DNA of 64,000 nucleotides from Stenopsyche tienmushanensis (taxonomy: Eukaryota > Arthropoda > Insecta > Trichoptera > Stenopsychidae), in contig WACJ01000502.1 of assembly GCA_008973525.1 (NCBI GenBank), forward strand, positions 2,232,001-2,296,000. The letters run 5' to 3'. Of the stretch, positions 23,020-36,783 are shown one piece after another. Numbering within the stretch: the first letter of the stretch is position 1; the number at the start of each line of letters is the position of its first letter. The position numbers were made by a program, and so were the translations under genes. The notes under the pieces are model-generated. The model did no database searches. It was not told where the DNA came from and worked only from the letters and a program-made list of their open reading frames with translations.

Positions 23020-25440
23020 AATGAACATTGTCTTATTTTGATACAAAGCGGCTAGAAATTTGATAGATTTGGCTAAAATTTGATGGAAGTACTGCCATTT
23101 TCAAAGCATATAATATTTATTATACGCATATAAAACACAGTTTAAATCTCGTATAAGACATTTATATTATATTTATTACAGGTCTAAAAAATTGTCATAA
23201 ATATCGGCAACTTAATTTATTAAGGGCGCCGTAATAATGTATCAAAACATTCTCCAATAAGGGTTTCAACAAGTAAAAAATCAATTTAATCCAAGCTCAG
23301 CTCTTACCGATTAATTACCAATTTGGTAAATGGAGGGTGCTTTTTGATTGAGGAAGCTTTGATATCGATTAAAAATACGTATTGTAATATTTTTATATTA
23401 GCTTTTAGCATTTATTATAGGAATGCACGTAAGAACGATTTTTGATTCAAACAAACATTATATGAGCACATGAGTTTATTAGATGATAATCTGTTTGTAT
23501 ACGTGATTTGATTGTCTTAAGAACACATTGATATATTTATATTCAAACACAACGATCAAATCAACGTTCAATTAATTCAAATGAGAATTTTGATCAAGGC
23601 TTCCAATCGTCCTATTCAATAGTAGTTCCATATGTATTTTGATCATAATTAATTTCCAAATATAGCATTTTTCCATCTTTTGCACCGGTAGGTTTGTATG
23701 ATACAAAAATAAACTTTTACCATTTAAAAAAAATTATAAAGAACTTCGGTATGTAATGCTGTTTTATTGCTATCCATCGTCCCGAACCGATCCGAGTTTA
23801 ACATATAAAAAGGATCAATTCAAATAAACCTTGATAGCTTTCGTAGCAAACTTTTCAGGCTTTTTGTCGATGCCTTTGAAACATCTTCTTTCAGATTGAA
23901 ATCGCTCTGCAATTTATTATGAAATATATTCATTACATCTTGCGAAAATACATCGAAATTCACACACAATTGTTCGGATTATGTCCTTTTTGTTAAGCTT
24001 AATGATGCTCGAATGATGTTTGCCTTCGCTCCTCCACCCTAATATTTTTCAATTTGAAAATTAATTAAGGCGAAAATTTCAGAAGGGGTTCGCATAATAC
24101 TTTCATTCATAAATATCGTTTTGTTTGCGTTACTACTGTAAACAGTCGCAGCAAATAATCAATATTTGATAAATTGTCGTTTGAAATGTCAAAGACTTAA
24201 TTTTTATTGTTGAACAATGGAAAAATATATTGGATTCGTATTTATTTTATTTGCACGAATTCCCTTGAGCTTTATTACTCAGTTGATGTCCTTTTATAGT
24301 AATAATTTCATTATTAATTTATTCAGATCGTGTTTCGCGTCTTTTAATGACGAATAAAGGGGATGAAGTCGTTCGACGTTAAGAGCGACGTTCACCGAAG
24401 AATTTAATTGAATTTTTTCATACATATCAAATCTACTTTTGCATGGAATTATTTCATTGCATATTTTGCCAAATAGGTTACAGAATAAAATCAAATTTAA
24501 TATTTTCGTGCAAAAGTACGAACCATACGAAAAGACTCTTCATATGAATTATTTCTGCGAAGGATATAAATAAGCTCTGCGTAAAAGCCTACAACATTAG
24601 ATCAAATTTCATAAACACTATTAGTTTTGTGAGGTTTGTTTGCAAGCTTTGAGCAAAAAAACGGATTTATTTATATACTAAAGTCTTTGCAAACAATTAT
24701 TATAATATGCCATCTTAATGCAATTTATGCCGAAAAAGGACATAATTTCATTTTCGCCCATCAAATTTAATCAAAAATTCAATTCATATTGAATATTTAC
24801 AATCTAAAGATTAATATATTGTGGTGAAGACGATCATCTTACATAAATATAGAGCAATTTTCATAATTCGATACTGTTTTTGACCTTTCCTGTAATACAA
24901 GAACGATTATCGATATCATAATGTACATATTTCGAATATCAGCATAATGGTGTATCGAATAATGTAGCATATTTTTAATTGAAATACGCCTAATGGCGTA
25001 TTCATTAAAGGGTTCAGATGTATCATTTATAATTCATACGCCGGAACAAAACCTCCAATTTAAAAACATCGGTTCAAGTATCGATAATTCCCATTGTCAA
25101 AATTCAAGGGGATTGTTTATTTCTCTCGTTTGTATGGCTTTTGAAAGAATCTCGAGTTGCTATTGATATTTTTAAATAGCTCTCATGATGATATCGTATT
25201 TTTGCAATTTATACAAATTCATATTGTATTCATACTGTGCAATTCAATTAATAAAATTGCTGGAAAGCTCTCAAGCATGGAAATTTAGACGACATTTATA
25301 CATTAAAAATTCCTGGACTATGAATAACAGTTAAGGGTTGTACGACGAGACAATATAATAAGATTAAATAATACATACAGTGCATTTTCAAGGGCTCGAT
25401 TACAAATTCAATTTGTATAAATGGTTGTCATAATTTAAAC
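23020..25440. other. Unassigned AT-rich DNA
   Basis: No gene or known repeat was recognised. Short open frames are consistent with chance. Confidence 0.45.
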
Positions 25441-25446
25441 ACAATT

Positions 25447-25643
25447 AACACACGACTCAATAAGTCCGTAGGATGACTAATAAAACGACATTTTAAGGGC
25501 AAAATTCAACTTTATTCATCAACATAGTCTAGTATTTCGAAGCAAATTCAATTTACGATCGATTAAAACTATTTTGTGTGCCTTTTATTATGTTTTCTGG
25601 AACAAATGTATGTCATCCTACGAACTTATTGAGTGATGTGTTG
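25447..25643. mobile_element. mariner-derived MITE, ~197 bp
   Basis: Ends CTCAATAAGTCCGTAGGATGAC and the reverse complement of CTCAATAAGTTCGTAGGATGAC are flanked by TA on both sides, as expected for mariner target duplication. The interior keeps CAAATTCAATTTACGATCG and TTTTGTGTGCC, matching the mariner at 5503-6028, so it is an internal deletion derivative of that lineage. Confidence 0.8.
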
Positions 25644-26485
25644 TATCTTAAATTGATATTAAAATGAGCATTCAACTAAAAAATAATATGATTTAACTGG
25701 ATTTAATCAATCCGGTTTGCAGTTTAAGCTTGATTGATTACCTTAGATGCTGCATGAAACTCATTAACACTCACCGTACCAGCATTTAGCGTATAAATCG
25801 TCAAAAAATGACTTAAAAATAATAATTTTTGATGTGTCATATACAAGACAATTTGTGTTGATATCTTTTAGTTAGTTATTTATTTATAAAATCATTCTAA
25901 TTTATTATACAGTGTGTAAATTTACATTTTGTAAAAAATAATTGTTCTTGGTTATTCAGATTTATATCGAAATTTTAGCTATGGAATCCGATAAAATTGT
26001 TCATTAGACCGCTCTCGGTTGCGTTAGTGTTAAATTTATTTTTAATTCGAATTCAGAGCTTAATTTAAGACGTAATCAGGCATTTTAATGAGCGACAGGT
26101 TGAATTATTCATACTGATTTAACAAAGACTTTTCTTTGTCTCGCCGGACAATCCTTAATTAAACTATTTAAATAGCTCCATGCTGAACGCTGAGATAAAT
26201 CTTAAATAAATTTGCTATGATATTGTATTGCATATGGACGATACCATTACCATATGTCGCTTTGGGTAAGTATGCTTGATGTATTGATGGCTTTTAATTT
26301 ATGTCGTTCGATGTGTTGTTGTAAGATAAATATGAGCGTATTTAATTTTTATTCATCAGGAATTAACACCATATGATGTCGCATAAGGGGGCGGTTACCA
26401 CCTCAATCGGAGCAACAGCTACAACCCCTCTCTGTGCACATGTGGGCAGTGCGGGGGTGTTATGGGGTTTGGGGTGCTTTCCGCT

Positions 26486-26521
26486 TATATATAGAGGCGG
26501 ACGGCTCCTGTTGCCAGTGGT
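26486..26521 (+). promoter_or_regulatory. TATA box plus initiator core promoter
   Basis: TATATATA at 26486-26493 is followed 30 bp later by CCAGTGG, whose A (26516) sits at the usual start-site distance. The promoter lies in a GC-rich island (26375-26700) with GGGGCGG and G-rich words just upstream, in contrast to the AT-rich flanks. The TATA-initiator spacing, GC shift and consensus splice donor downstream support a real RNA polymerase II promoter reading rightward. Confidence 0.6.
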
Positions 26522-26698
26522 CGCCAAACATCAGAGCCGAGCGGTAACCCCTTCAGCTCTAAGAACCAACAGAGAAGACCAGGCCTCAACTTTTACGAAC
26601 CGATCCACTACTTGTGCTTATAACCGAAGTTCTGATCCGGAACTTCCGCAAGGCGATTTCTTCTGTCGGGTTTCCTCGGTCGAGTTTTAAGAATTCAG
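26516..26698 (+). other. Probable first (5' UTR) exon
   Basis: From the predicted start site to a consensus donor, TTCAG then GTGAGT, at 26698/26699. An open frame crosses this stretch (26373-26690), but it begins upstream of the start site and its product is unremarkable, so the exon is probably untranslated. The next exon was not identified. The intron would extend into the 26.7-29 kb region. Confidence 0.5.
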
Positions 26699-29200
26699 GT
26701 GAGTCTTTTTTGAATTTTTGCGCGCTTATTTGCTTCGTTTCGGGGCTATTTTTCGAGGCGTTTGTTGATATTTTGCACTGACAAAGTTTCAACGTAAGAT
26801 TTCGCTAAGAATTTCCCAACACGACGAGTGTAGCGGAAAATTAATGACTGCAAGGTGGAAATTTGGCGAAATGCCTGAGGCGAGGCTTTTGCTCCGGTAT
26901 GTCTTACAATTTGGCGGTTTTAATTAAAAATGAAACTGTCGAGGCTGTAACAACACTTCAAATTTGTTAAAAACGCCGCTAAACATTTTGAGCGGGGTAG
27001 TTCTTCTTTGCATCCCCACATAAATCCGTCAACGGTCTCCCGGGCTCAATTTCTGCTCCGGTATTACCTTCGAGGGTATAATTGAAATTAAAAGTCGCCA
27101 AAAATATTTTTAATTTTACCGGGATCCTTGCCTAAAATAATTATATCCGCACAAGGACGACACTTTATAGCAACCCTCGAAAAAACCTGTTGAGCATAAT
27201 TTTTCCAGTTCGATTGGGCTTTTTTCAAATAAAATATTAAAATATTCACACCCCATAATAAATAGCCTCATAAACTCAATTGTTCCAAGTTTCAAAGTCG
27301 TACATATTGATTCCATCGAAATTTTATACATGATTTATTGAAGCATCATATCTTTCCATTGTCTTCGAAACTAGTTTTTAATTACTACCCTTGTATTCCA
27401 TAGGGCGGTTTTATTGAATCGAATAAACTTTTTCTCGACGTATTCGATGCATAAAAAGAATTCTAAGAATTAATCATCGCCATCACGAAAACTTTTAATT
27501 GTATATGAAAACACAATCGTTAAAATCTCATTGTGCTAAATTCATAGAACTTGTACAGATGGGGGATGATTGATAAATTCGAAAAATAATTATTCATCGC
27601 CGATTAAATCCAATTAATTGATGAATTCAAGAAATTTTGATAAATTGAAATATCGCGAATTTATGAAAGCTCAGATTATGCATCATACATAGTAATTGGG
27701 CGTTTTCAAATTTATGATAATTTTCTTGGGATTATTGTCATTTCACGTACACTTCTGCTGCGGCATTTAAATGTCTTCCATATTGTTCCAGATTTAAGAC
27801 GTGTATTCCATAAATTATCGTGTATTTCCACCGCCAAACAACGATTAAAGCTTTGCAAATTCAGGGACGCTTTGATTGATCGGCACCCGTGAATATTATC
27901 GAGGAAAAAATTTAACTCTTAAAGAGGTTGTTATAAATTAATAGGAAAAATTTCGCCAAAGGCTCCACTTTCTATTAATTGAATCCGTGATCCCTTGTAA
28001 ATAATTAATTTCGAACTTAAATTCTCTCCTCATTCAAAATTGCGCAATAAGGCTCTATTTATTATTCTAGAACGCGCTGCGAAAAAAAGGAGTTGAAAGT
28101 CTCAAAAGACGAAAAAATCATTTTGCTCCGGAACAGATTTTCGTGTGATTGATTGGACGATAAATTCCAGCGTTTATCCAGAAAATATTTACTTCCACCA
28201 CGACAAATTCTATCAGCAAATCCATTGATATTTTCATACCGACTGGCGTATTTCAGTATGATATTGGATGGGAATTTAATTTGTACAAGATTACAAAATT
28301 ATAAATTGGCCAACCTATGGGTTTTATTCGAAAATAACTAGAAGTACGCGGGATAATTTTACGCTTTTTGAGCAATTGTCAGTTTGGATGTCGTCCCGCT
28401 CGAGGGCCTCCTTGAAGACATCGTTTTATAATTTTTAAAAACCCAAATATACGAAGGAGCTTTCGCGGACATAACTCGATAAAGAAGCTTTTTCGCGTCG
28501 CCAAAATTTAAAGACAAAACGATTTTAAATCAAAAAGGCGATTAAATTTCGCCCGACATATTGTGCTAATCTTCCGCAAATAGATCACATAATGAGGGAT
28601 TAAATACGTATGTAATTTAGCACGTATGCAAATTTAATCCTTTGTTGCTAATTCCATCATATTAAAATGTGTCCACGTAAAGTAAATACCAAAATCCCAC
28701 CGTAGCAAGACAAATTACGTATGCTGTAGTTGGAATTAGCATTCATAATAATTAATTTTATTATAATCAAGATATTGCGATAAAATTTCGGATGCTTTTG
28801 TCGTAAATATTGCCAAAAGTGATTAATATTATAATGGCAAACTTTAGCATTTTCTTTTTCCTCGCAAATGGACGAATAAAATCTGGTGACTCCGAGAGAT
28901 AATGGCTAAATAAAATTTTATTTCGTCTCTACGATAATAAAATATTACTATAAATATTTTATCTTTTATAATACTTAATTGGATGGATGCAGGTGAACAT
29001 CGGTAAAAGCTGAAGTGACCAATAAAGTACAATTTTATCACAAAATGACGTGCTTGAAGCTGAAGATTCGTGATTGGCTTGGGATGTTCAAAATCGATTC
29101 TGATCGTCATTTTTGTACGATGGTCAATTTAGCTAGCCAATTGATGTACGTAATCTTTTGAGAATATCATTTAACATTTTTATCTGAAAAAGATCATTCA
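26699..29200 (+). other. Presumed intronic DNA after the first exon
   Basis: Less repetitive and slightly more GC-balanced than the left half of the window, with recurrent ATTAATT and TTTATGA words. No coding exon could be supported. Conserved regulatory DNA is possible but cannot be shown from one sequence. Confidence 0.3.
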
Positions 29201-29319
29201 AACACATCACTCAATAAATTCGTAGGATTTTTTATCACTTCAAAATGTATTCTTTGTCATTTGGGATCGTTTGATTCGCAATTCCTATAAAATTTTACGT
29301 ACTTATTGAGTGATATGTG
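29201..29319. mobile_element. mariner-derived MITE, ~119 bp
   Basis: Ends ACACATCACTCAATAAATTCG and (minus strand) CACATATCACTCAATAAGTACG belong to the same family as 5503-6028 and 25447-25643. It is the shortest derivative, with no transposase sequence left. Confidence 0.7.
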
Positions 29320-30635
29320 CATTTTATATCACATGCACACAATGTAAATCATACATGCATTTTAAATTATTCCACATACAGTCCGACTGCATATTTTTAC
29401 TGCATCGTAAAATATGAATTTTATTAGCATGTCATATCGAATACAGTCATATATGATCATATGACATTTCAGGTGGAACCTAAGTGATATAATGGAACAC
29501 AAATTGTATTTTTCTTGCGTATTCAAAGCAATTTTATCATCAAGGAAAATTCCCATAATAAAAAGCTAATGGATCCAAATAGAATGTGTCCGTAATAATG
29601 GCTTACAAGGTGTCTGTTCGCTTTTAAGCTATACATATTTTATGACAATTTCATTATTTAATTTGTAACTTTGGAGCGAATTGTTGGGGGATGTTTTGTG
29701 AAAACCGTCTTACAATTACAATAACAATATTTTCTTTAGTAAAGTAATCCTTCGTAGTTTCAACAATGCGCCGGATATCTCGACTATGAAATCCAAATCC
29801 GGATATCCTTCGAGCGAAGAATTTTCTCGATTTTGAATAAAGACCACGATGGCACTCCTGAATGATAAATGTGCATTCATTCATTGCTTCAGGAAGAAGC
29901 GCCCTCAAATCTTTCCATTTGATGGTCGCGATATTTCTGTAGCTATTTTTCGAATACATGCCATCAATCGATTGTGTTCGGGTGGAAAAAATCTAACGAT
30001 TTGTTGGAAAAAATGCGTCATATTAAAGGTCAGGCTCAGCAGAACAGTGAAATCCTTGATCTTTAATAAAAATAAAAAATGCATTACCCTTTGATAAAAT
30101 CTCCGAAAATATCAAATGTCAAGCGCAGAAGCACACTTTTAAATATTTAAAATCTTGAATATGAAATTCATTCATATGCATATGGAATTTAAGCATTTGA
30201 TATGCGAATTGTATTTTCAATAGGCTTTCGAGCGAAATATAAAAGCCCATATCAATTAAAATTCGTTTTTCATCCTTTGAAGTGTATTTATTATTTTCAT
30301 TATGAATTGGTATTTTTTCATTTGGATGACTGAATGGGATGAAATTTTGGATGAAAAATGCCTTTTAGCCGATTCATGAAAATGCTATTGGGTTCATTAA
30401 AACTGATTATATTTGTAATAGAAAATATATCCTGTTGCAAAAATTTGTAGCATGAAAATCATAAGCATTAATTTTAAATGCTTTAATTTTTTAAATAATT
30501 TTCCTATAGAAATTTTATTAGGAATGTTCATCTGAATATAGTGTACAAAATTATACATTTATTATATATTTAAGGGTTGTAATTGGGGTTTTTTTCCAGA
30601 AAACCATTGAATTTTTAATTGTATATTATCGCAAA
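29320..30635. other. Unassigned region with overlapping open frames
   Basis: A 101-codon minus frame (29654-29959) and an 81-codon + frame (29849-30094) overlap. The minus frame has a balanced composition but no recognisable domain, splice sites or start context, so I do not call it a gene. The rest is AT-rich and featureless. Confidence 0.3.
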
Positions 30636-30639
30636 TGAG

Positions 30640-31050
30640 CCATTTTACATCACCAGTTACAATGCTATTCAAAAAGGGACTGTTTTTTTTTTGATCGGTC
30701 AAGATGTGCAATACCCATCCTACTCGATAACATCCATCCTATTCATTTTATCAATGAGTTTTAAATATGTTTGCATAAAAAGTCCATGGAGATCCTAGTC
30801 TTTGCGATGACTCTTCGATTGTTTGCAGTGGATCTGCCTCGATTAGGGATTTTAGTGCACGGTGTTTAGTTCATCCCTTAAAATTCGATTGCCCGATTTA
30901 AATTTCTGGGACCAATATTAGTATCTGCGGACTGTTATTACTTCATCATAAACATATTTGAGTGTTTAATTGGCTTTTGCGGTATTACAACCCAAATTTT
31001 AATAAAGCAAACCATTCCCGATATACGAATACTTTCGGGTTCCCCTAATA
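30640..31050 (-). mobile_element. mariner relic, second lineage, with terminal repeat
   Basis: The right end is GAATACTTTCGGGTTCCCCTAAT, the inverted form of the ends at 6541 and 59101. Next to it, on the minus strand, a degraded version of the ENLGWNATKAG HTH start is readable. Further in comes the MNRMGx(9)DGY-type block also seen at 6660-6740. Several stops interrupt it. Confidence 0.65.
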
Positions 31051-31059
31051 TTATATATT

Positions 31060-34000
31060 GTAAGTAGATAAAAACCAGGTTAAAATATTAATTTTAAAAC
31101 AATCCTAGGCTTTTATATATGTTTTTGGAGTAAAATATCAAACAACTTCATTGTACCCCTTTGAATTATTGTCTTTTAAATATTAGGGAGTTATATCAGA
31201 TGATATTTTTACTATATCAGCCTCTTTCGCCTGTAATTCTTGAATATCCTCGACATTTATATTGTAATAACAAGTCTTATTATTGCATCCTATTTATTTT
31301 TAATTGGCTCAATAAGACTTAATCTGGTTATAATTTTTTTGATAGATGAATGAAATTGCATTGAAATTTCATATTTTTTTATAATTTTTAAAGCACACAA
31401 AAGCAAAATATTCCAGTGCTTCAGTATGTATTTTCAATTATAATAAAAGTACAAAAAGGGACATAGTTTCGCTTATGTTTGATCTACCATTATAGCGTTT
31501 CACCGTCGATATTTTCCGAATATGATCAAGCGATAAGCGTACTTTTTCCTTAAATCCGACAATTTTCATCAATCAATTTAATAGCATGCACTGCTTTTAT
31601 CAAGTTACAATATGATGGTCGTAAGCCCATGATGAAAGCACTCTAAAATAGTTAATCATCGATCATCCGAAGCTGTCGGACACAAGCATATAAGTTACGG
31701 ATTTTTTTTAAATGTGAATATGATCCATGACATTCAATTAAACATATTCCATGAATCAATCAAGTATATTACGATTTGAAAATACAGACGAACATATCGA
31801 TGTTTCGTTGGCGTATTAATGGGACATTCGATATTTTTCGATGATGATTAAAATGCGAAAAAAATTATTCTAGTAAGGTAAAATGTATTTTCATTACATC
31901 CCTTTGATGCCGCCTATAAATCATGTTTCGCGAATGCGAAATAGGACAACTTGAACGATGAATACACCCCGTTAGAGCCCTCTGTGAAACTGGATTGCGT
32001 CATTTAACCGCACAAATATTTACCAGAAATATCGCTTTTCTTGTTGACACGGGTTTCCATATTTTTATATTTGGATTGAAGGAAGTTCCTGCTCGAATTT
32101 CTCAAAATTTGCTCCGGAGGCTGATCCTTAAATGTACGAACTTGCATAAACATCCATCTTCGCCGCGCTTGAATTTACTCCTATTCATTTTAACTGGCGG
32201 GGTTTTTTAAATGTCATACGACTCAATGAAGTGTTTACATTCGCGTCGTTAAAATAATTTAAATTGGTATATTCAAAGTAAATAAACTGTCTTCAAACAA
32301 CGAAAAATCATTTTTCAATCGCGTTGAATGACTATCAATCAAATCTACAGACTGTCGATTCATCTTCAGTAGCCGATTTTCATCTGGAAAAATTTATCAT
32401 TCCATCAAAATAACGAAGAAAAACTTACTAATCACTATTGCTTGCAACATTTAGAACATCCGATAGATCAAATATATTACCGAATGTCTGGTTGATAATA
32501 CAAATTTATTTTTGCAACAATTCCAAAGATAAAATCAACAATTCAAGACCGAAATATTTGCAATGATATGCAATTTTTAGATCGATATTTTTAGTTTAAG
32601 ATATAATCTATTTTAAAAAATCCTATCGTAGGATGATATGGCAATAAATTATTTTTTACAAGATTTTTCAATATCATCTTTTTGTCATATACTGACTGTA
32701 TAAACTTTATTCTGGATTTAAGATCTGTAATGATAAATCCAAATTTTGCTCTTACCAATAAATATTAGAAAAAAGTATTTCAGATCCCTTATTAAGCTCC
32801 AAGTTCTCTTTTCAAAGCTTTCTCCATGTGTGCAAACTCATCTTGAACAGCTTAGCTTTGCACGAATGTTGCACGTATCCTCAAATGTTCTGAATATTTC
32901 AATTTGCTAATCTAGCAAAATTAAGCAATATGATTTCTGATCCATTTATAAAGAAGTTGTATTCTTTTTACGCCCAGTTTTAAGATTAATAATTGATTTT
33001 CATCCAAATTTCAGCAAAATTTGGGTTGTTTCTATGCAAACAATTTAAACATGTGTCTCGCCATACGCTTAATATTAATTGGCTTTTGCCTTTAAACTGT
33101 TATTTATGAACCTTTATCTCATGGACCAACATAATGCACGCATTAAAAGTTGCTTTTTTGATTGGAAATCTAAATTAATTCAATCAACGAAATGGTTTGC
33201 TTGGAATAATTAGGAAAAATGTCCAAATCGAAGAAAAACGATTTTTATTACAGAATGCTTTTGTGTATTGAAATCAATAGATCCTTCCTCTAAATTCACA
33301 TTAAATTTCAAAAATATTTATCCACGCTATCTTAAAATTACAAAGGAAAGGATTAATAACAAGGTTTAACTAAAAATTAGCTCGGTTAGTTAAGCAATCA
33401 TAACAAAACTTTAAAACGCCTTCCAAGAAAATTTTAATCAGAAAGGGAGATTAACATCCTTTAATTTTTGACCAAATTATAATAATAAATGTTAATTATG
33501 CTCTGTTTTTATAATTAATTAATTCAAAAGAGCATCTATGGAGCTGGAAATATTTGAACCATAATATGCAGCTTAAAAATAATTGCATCTTTCGAATGCG
33601 GTTCCATTTTGTGTGCGAATATAAATACGAATTTTCAGCATCGGAAATATGGTCGCAGTCGTCGGAGATATTGAAAAATTTAACACTTTCCGTAAATTTA
33701 TGGAGATCTTTAGTGCTCCTCGAGATTTAGATTGACGATGAAGATTATCATTCTGGTTGAATTTATTCGGCGAATTACCGTCGAAGCCTTCGCCACAATC
33801 GCTTTAAAGCGTTATGGATTTGTGCGGGGTTAAGAAAATCCAATCGGTGACTTTCAAACATCCATTATTATACATTTAAGGCTAAGAGGAATACAATGGC
33901 TTCGCCATTAAAGTGTGATAAATGTAGTATTTTTTTGAGCACTTAACCTATCGATATATTATTGGCTTTAATATTTTTGGTTGTGGGTCTGCCATATCAA

Positions 34001-36240
34001 AACGATAAGAATGATTGAAGCTCTTGATAAAATATAAAATTGAGAACCAAATGTTATTCGATCGAAATCCATAGACCATTCATATCCAGTCTCATTATTC
34101 TTCTCAGACTTTTAGAGAATGGAAAAATTATTAATAATTCCTCTTAAATTCTTAATATGGACAAGTTAAATTATTCATTTCAGATCTTATATATCGATAT
34201 CTGTTTAATATTTTTGCAAATTCATATCAAAAAAATCCTATTGCCTTGAATAAATCGTTTTTAATCGTTATAATACAATCTTAAGGCTCATTTTAATATT
34301 ATATTTGAAGATCTAACAACGTCTGAGTTTTATAAAAATATATTTGAGCAATAAAACAGAAACACATTTCTGAATGTCTGTTACAATTATATAATTAAAA
34401 GACAGACAGTACAGGGCTCAATTTAAGGCGAATGCCTCGGTGGGTTTTTTAATATGACGCTGTACAGAATTTATTCATACAAATTTAATTCGTACACGAC
34501 AAAAAAAACACACAATGGCTTCCTTTATTAGTTTCTTCGTCCAATTTAGAAATTGGAAATAGATTGCGTCCCATAAACGTACAAAGAGCAGCAATTTAAT
34601 AGGCCTCGGATATGAAGTTTCCGCTCAACTTGTTGATCGGAATTGGTTATTAGCGCATAATTCCGCAATGAACTTGCAGTTTTTAAATCCCAAATAGAAC
34701 GCGATGGACTTTCGAGCATCAAATCGACCATTACACGTCGAAATCGTGTATTGTACGAGTGTATAAAGTCGAAAACCACAATAAGATCGCTCGGGCGCCG
34801 CGTGACGCAAATGCGCCCCCAGAAGCCTCATTTCCTGTGCTTAATAATATCGATCATTGGAAAACCGATGATCGATGGTTGTAGCAATTTAAGTCCTTTC
34901 AAGGATCGAACTTTGGCTTAATGGACCATTAAAATCTCAACAAACAGCCCCGTTCATTCATCCCGCCCAGCGCCCCAGTTCACGTCAACTTATTTTTAAT
35001 CAGCTCCCTCCGCGTGACGCTCCTCAAAAGGTTATTAAATTACGCCGAAATTCATATTTACAGAATTAATTTATTAGGCCTCGCTGATTAAATCTCGAAT
35101 CAAATCACAAAATCCAGATTGGAATGACACGTTTGTCTCGTTGGAATTACATAATTATCGCCGTTAGGCGGTTTGAATGATTTGACGTGACAGCTTTCTG
35201 TGTATGAACGTGGAAGTATTTCGAAAATACAAATTCGCTAATTAACTCAAAAACTACTTTAAATTTAGCGACTTTAGCTCCGCCAAAATATTACCATCAA
35301 CGAACGAAATTCATTATATGCCGCTTTGAAATCTATAGGTAATGTGAATATAATAGGTGTTTGAAGACCATCTGAATTATCCACGATCATGTAATTCTTT
35401 ATTATCAAGACTGTAATTCTGTGAACAAATTGTAATTTGGGGAAAATAAACGGATCATTTATAATATGATCATTTAAATCGTAAAAACAGTGATTGTCCT
35501 GAAATGATACACTCATAAACTCGGCTTAACCCATACAAAGGTTATTTTAGTTACTTGATGAAAACATTCAAGCCTAATTAATTGAAAATGAATTATATTT
35601 CATCATGGGAATACATTCTCCCGTACCAAAAAATCTGGATCTGGATTGTTCAAAATAAAACAACAAAAAATGCTGATTTTCACGTGGAGATTTTTTGTCC
35701 ATATTTGCTCACGTTCCTGATGGATTGCATATTACAAATGATTCTGAAATAAGAATGAAATAAAAAAGTTGACATTATTGCTTATATTCCATGGCTTCGA
35801 ACCATTATTTCTTCTTTTTCGGTTTTTGATCCGGGAACATATTGGTTTCTTTGGTTTTCGGTTCGGCTCCGCTCCGAGTGATTCCTTTTTGATTTTTTAA
35901 AAAAGCATTAATGATTGATTTCTTTAATTAATGATGAATTACTTAACGTATTTTTTCCGTATTCCAGAGGTTATAAATTAAATTTTATCTAAAGAAATTT
36001 CTTTTTTGAAAATTCTAGTAAGATTCATTTAAAATTCCTGAAAAGTTTAATTTTTTTAGTATTATCATCAGAGTAGTCAAACTCGAAAGCTAACATGGGT
36101 GCAAATATTCATAGTAACGTAGGTTCGTTTATACATTTATAAGTTTGAAGCCCCCTGGATCCATTTTGCTCTCGATAAGTGCGATTTTCTATTGCAATTT
36201 CGCTATTACGCGGCATCAGAGCAAAGAAAGGCTTAAAAAA
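31060..36240. other. Unassigned, presumed intronic or intergenic
   Basis: About 5 kb with no assignable exon. 34440-35200 is GC-richer and has two overlapping minus-strand frames of 77 and 68 codons (34546-34831), neither with a known motif. Many ATTAATTA-type words occur. No repeats were found that match others in the window. Confidence 0.35.
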
Positions 36241-36250
36241 GACAATAAAA

Positions 36251-36705
36251 GTGATATCTTGTTTTTATGCGGTTCTTTTTTATGCGAATTTGAAGTTATG
36301 CGGTTTTCTAAAAAATGGAACCTATCCATCATTTTTATATACTTGGGTCAGTTTTTATGCGAATGCGCATAAAAAAATCTAAAATTAACACTTGTGTAAC
36401 CGTTATAATGTGATTGTGTATAGAGCGATGGGCGAACGGATTTTTTAAAAATCTGTTAACTCTTCTCAAAAGTATAAGAATTGCATTTGTACGATTATCG
36501 AGAAAAATAGACTTTAATAAAGCAATTCTAAGATAAATATTTTTTTATAAACTTTTTATGTGATTTTTGGTACATTCTATCATATTGATTTAAAGTTATG
36601 CGGTTTTCAAAAATAATGTAAACTATTCTTCAGTTTACTATATAGTTCAAGTTTTTTTTATGCGACTCCCCGGAACGTATCTATCGCATAAAAAAAGACA
36701 TAGGT
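36251..36705 (-). mobile_element. ATGCG-type MITE, copy 2
   Basis: The right end (minus strand) reads ACACCTATGTCTTTTTTTATGCGATAGATACG, matching the left end of the copy at 60928. The interior shares TTATAATGTGATTGTGTATAGAGCGATGGGCGAACGG with 61190-61225 (inverted). Internal inverted blocks AAGTTATGCGGTTTTC occur on both sides. The left boundary is uncertain: a further ATTACGCGG block lies at 36200-36215. Confidence 0.6.
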
Positions 36706-36783
36706 GTATTTTTTTTTAAGAAATATGCAAAATCGAAAATTCACATTCCTCGAATAAAATCTAATTTCTCAAGATTTTTTTTA

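Noticed and set aside
29654..29959. 101-codon minus-strand open frame
   Set aside because: Balanced composition but no motif, exon boundary or promoter, and an overlapping frame exists on the other strand.
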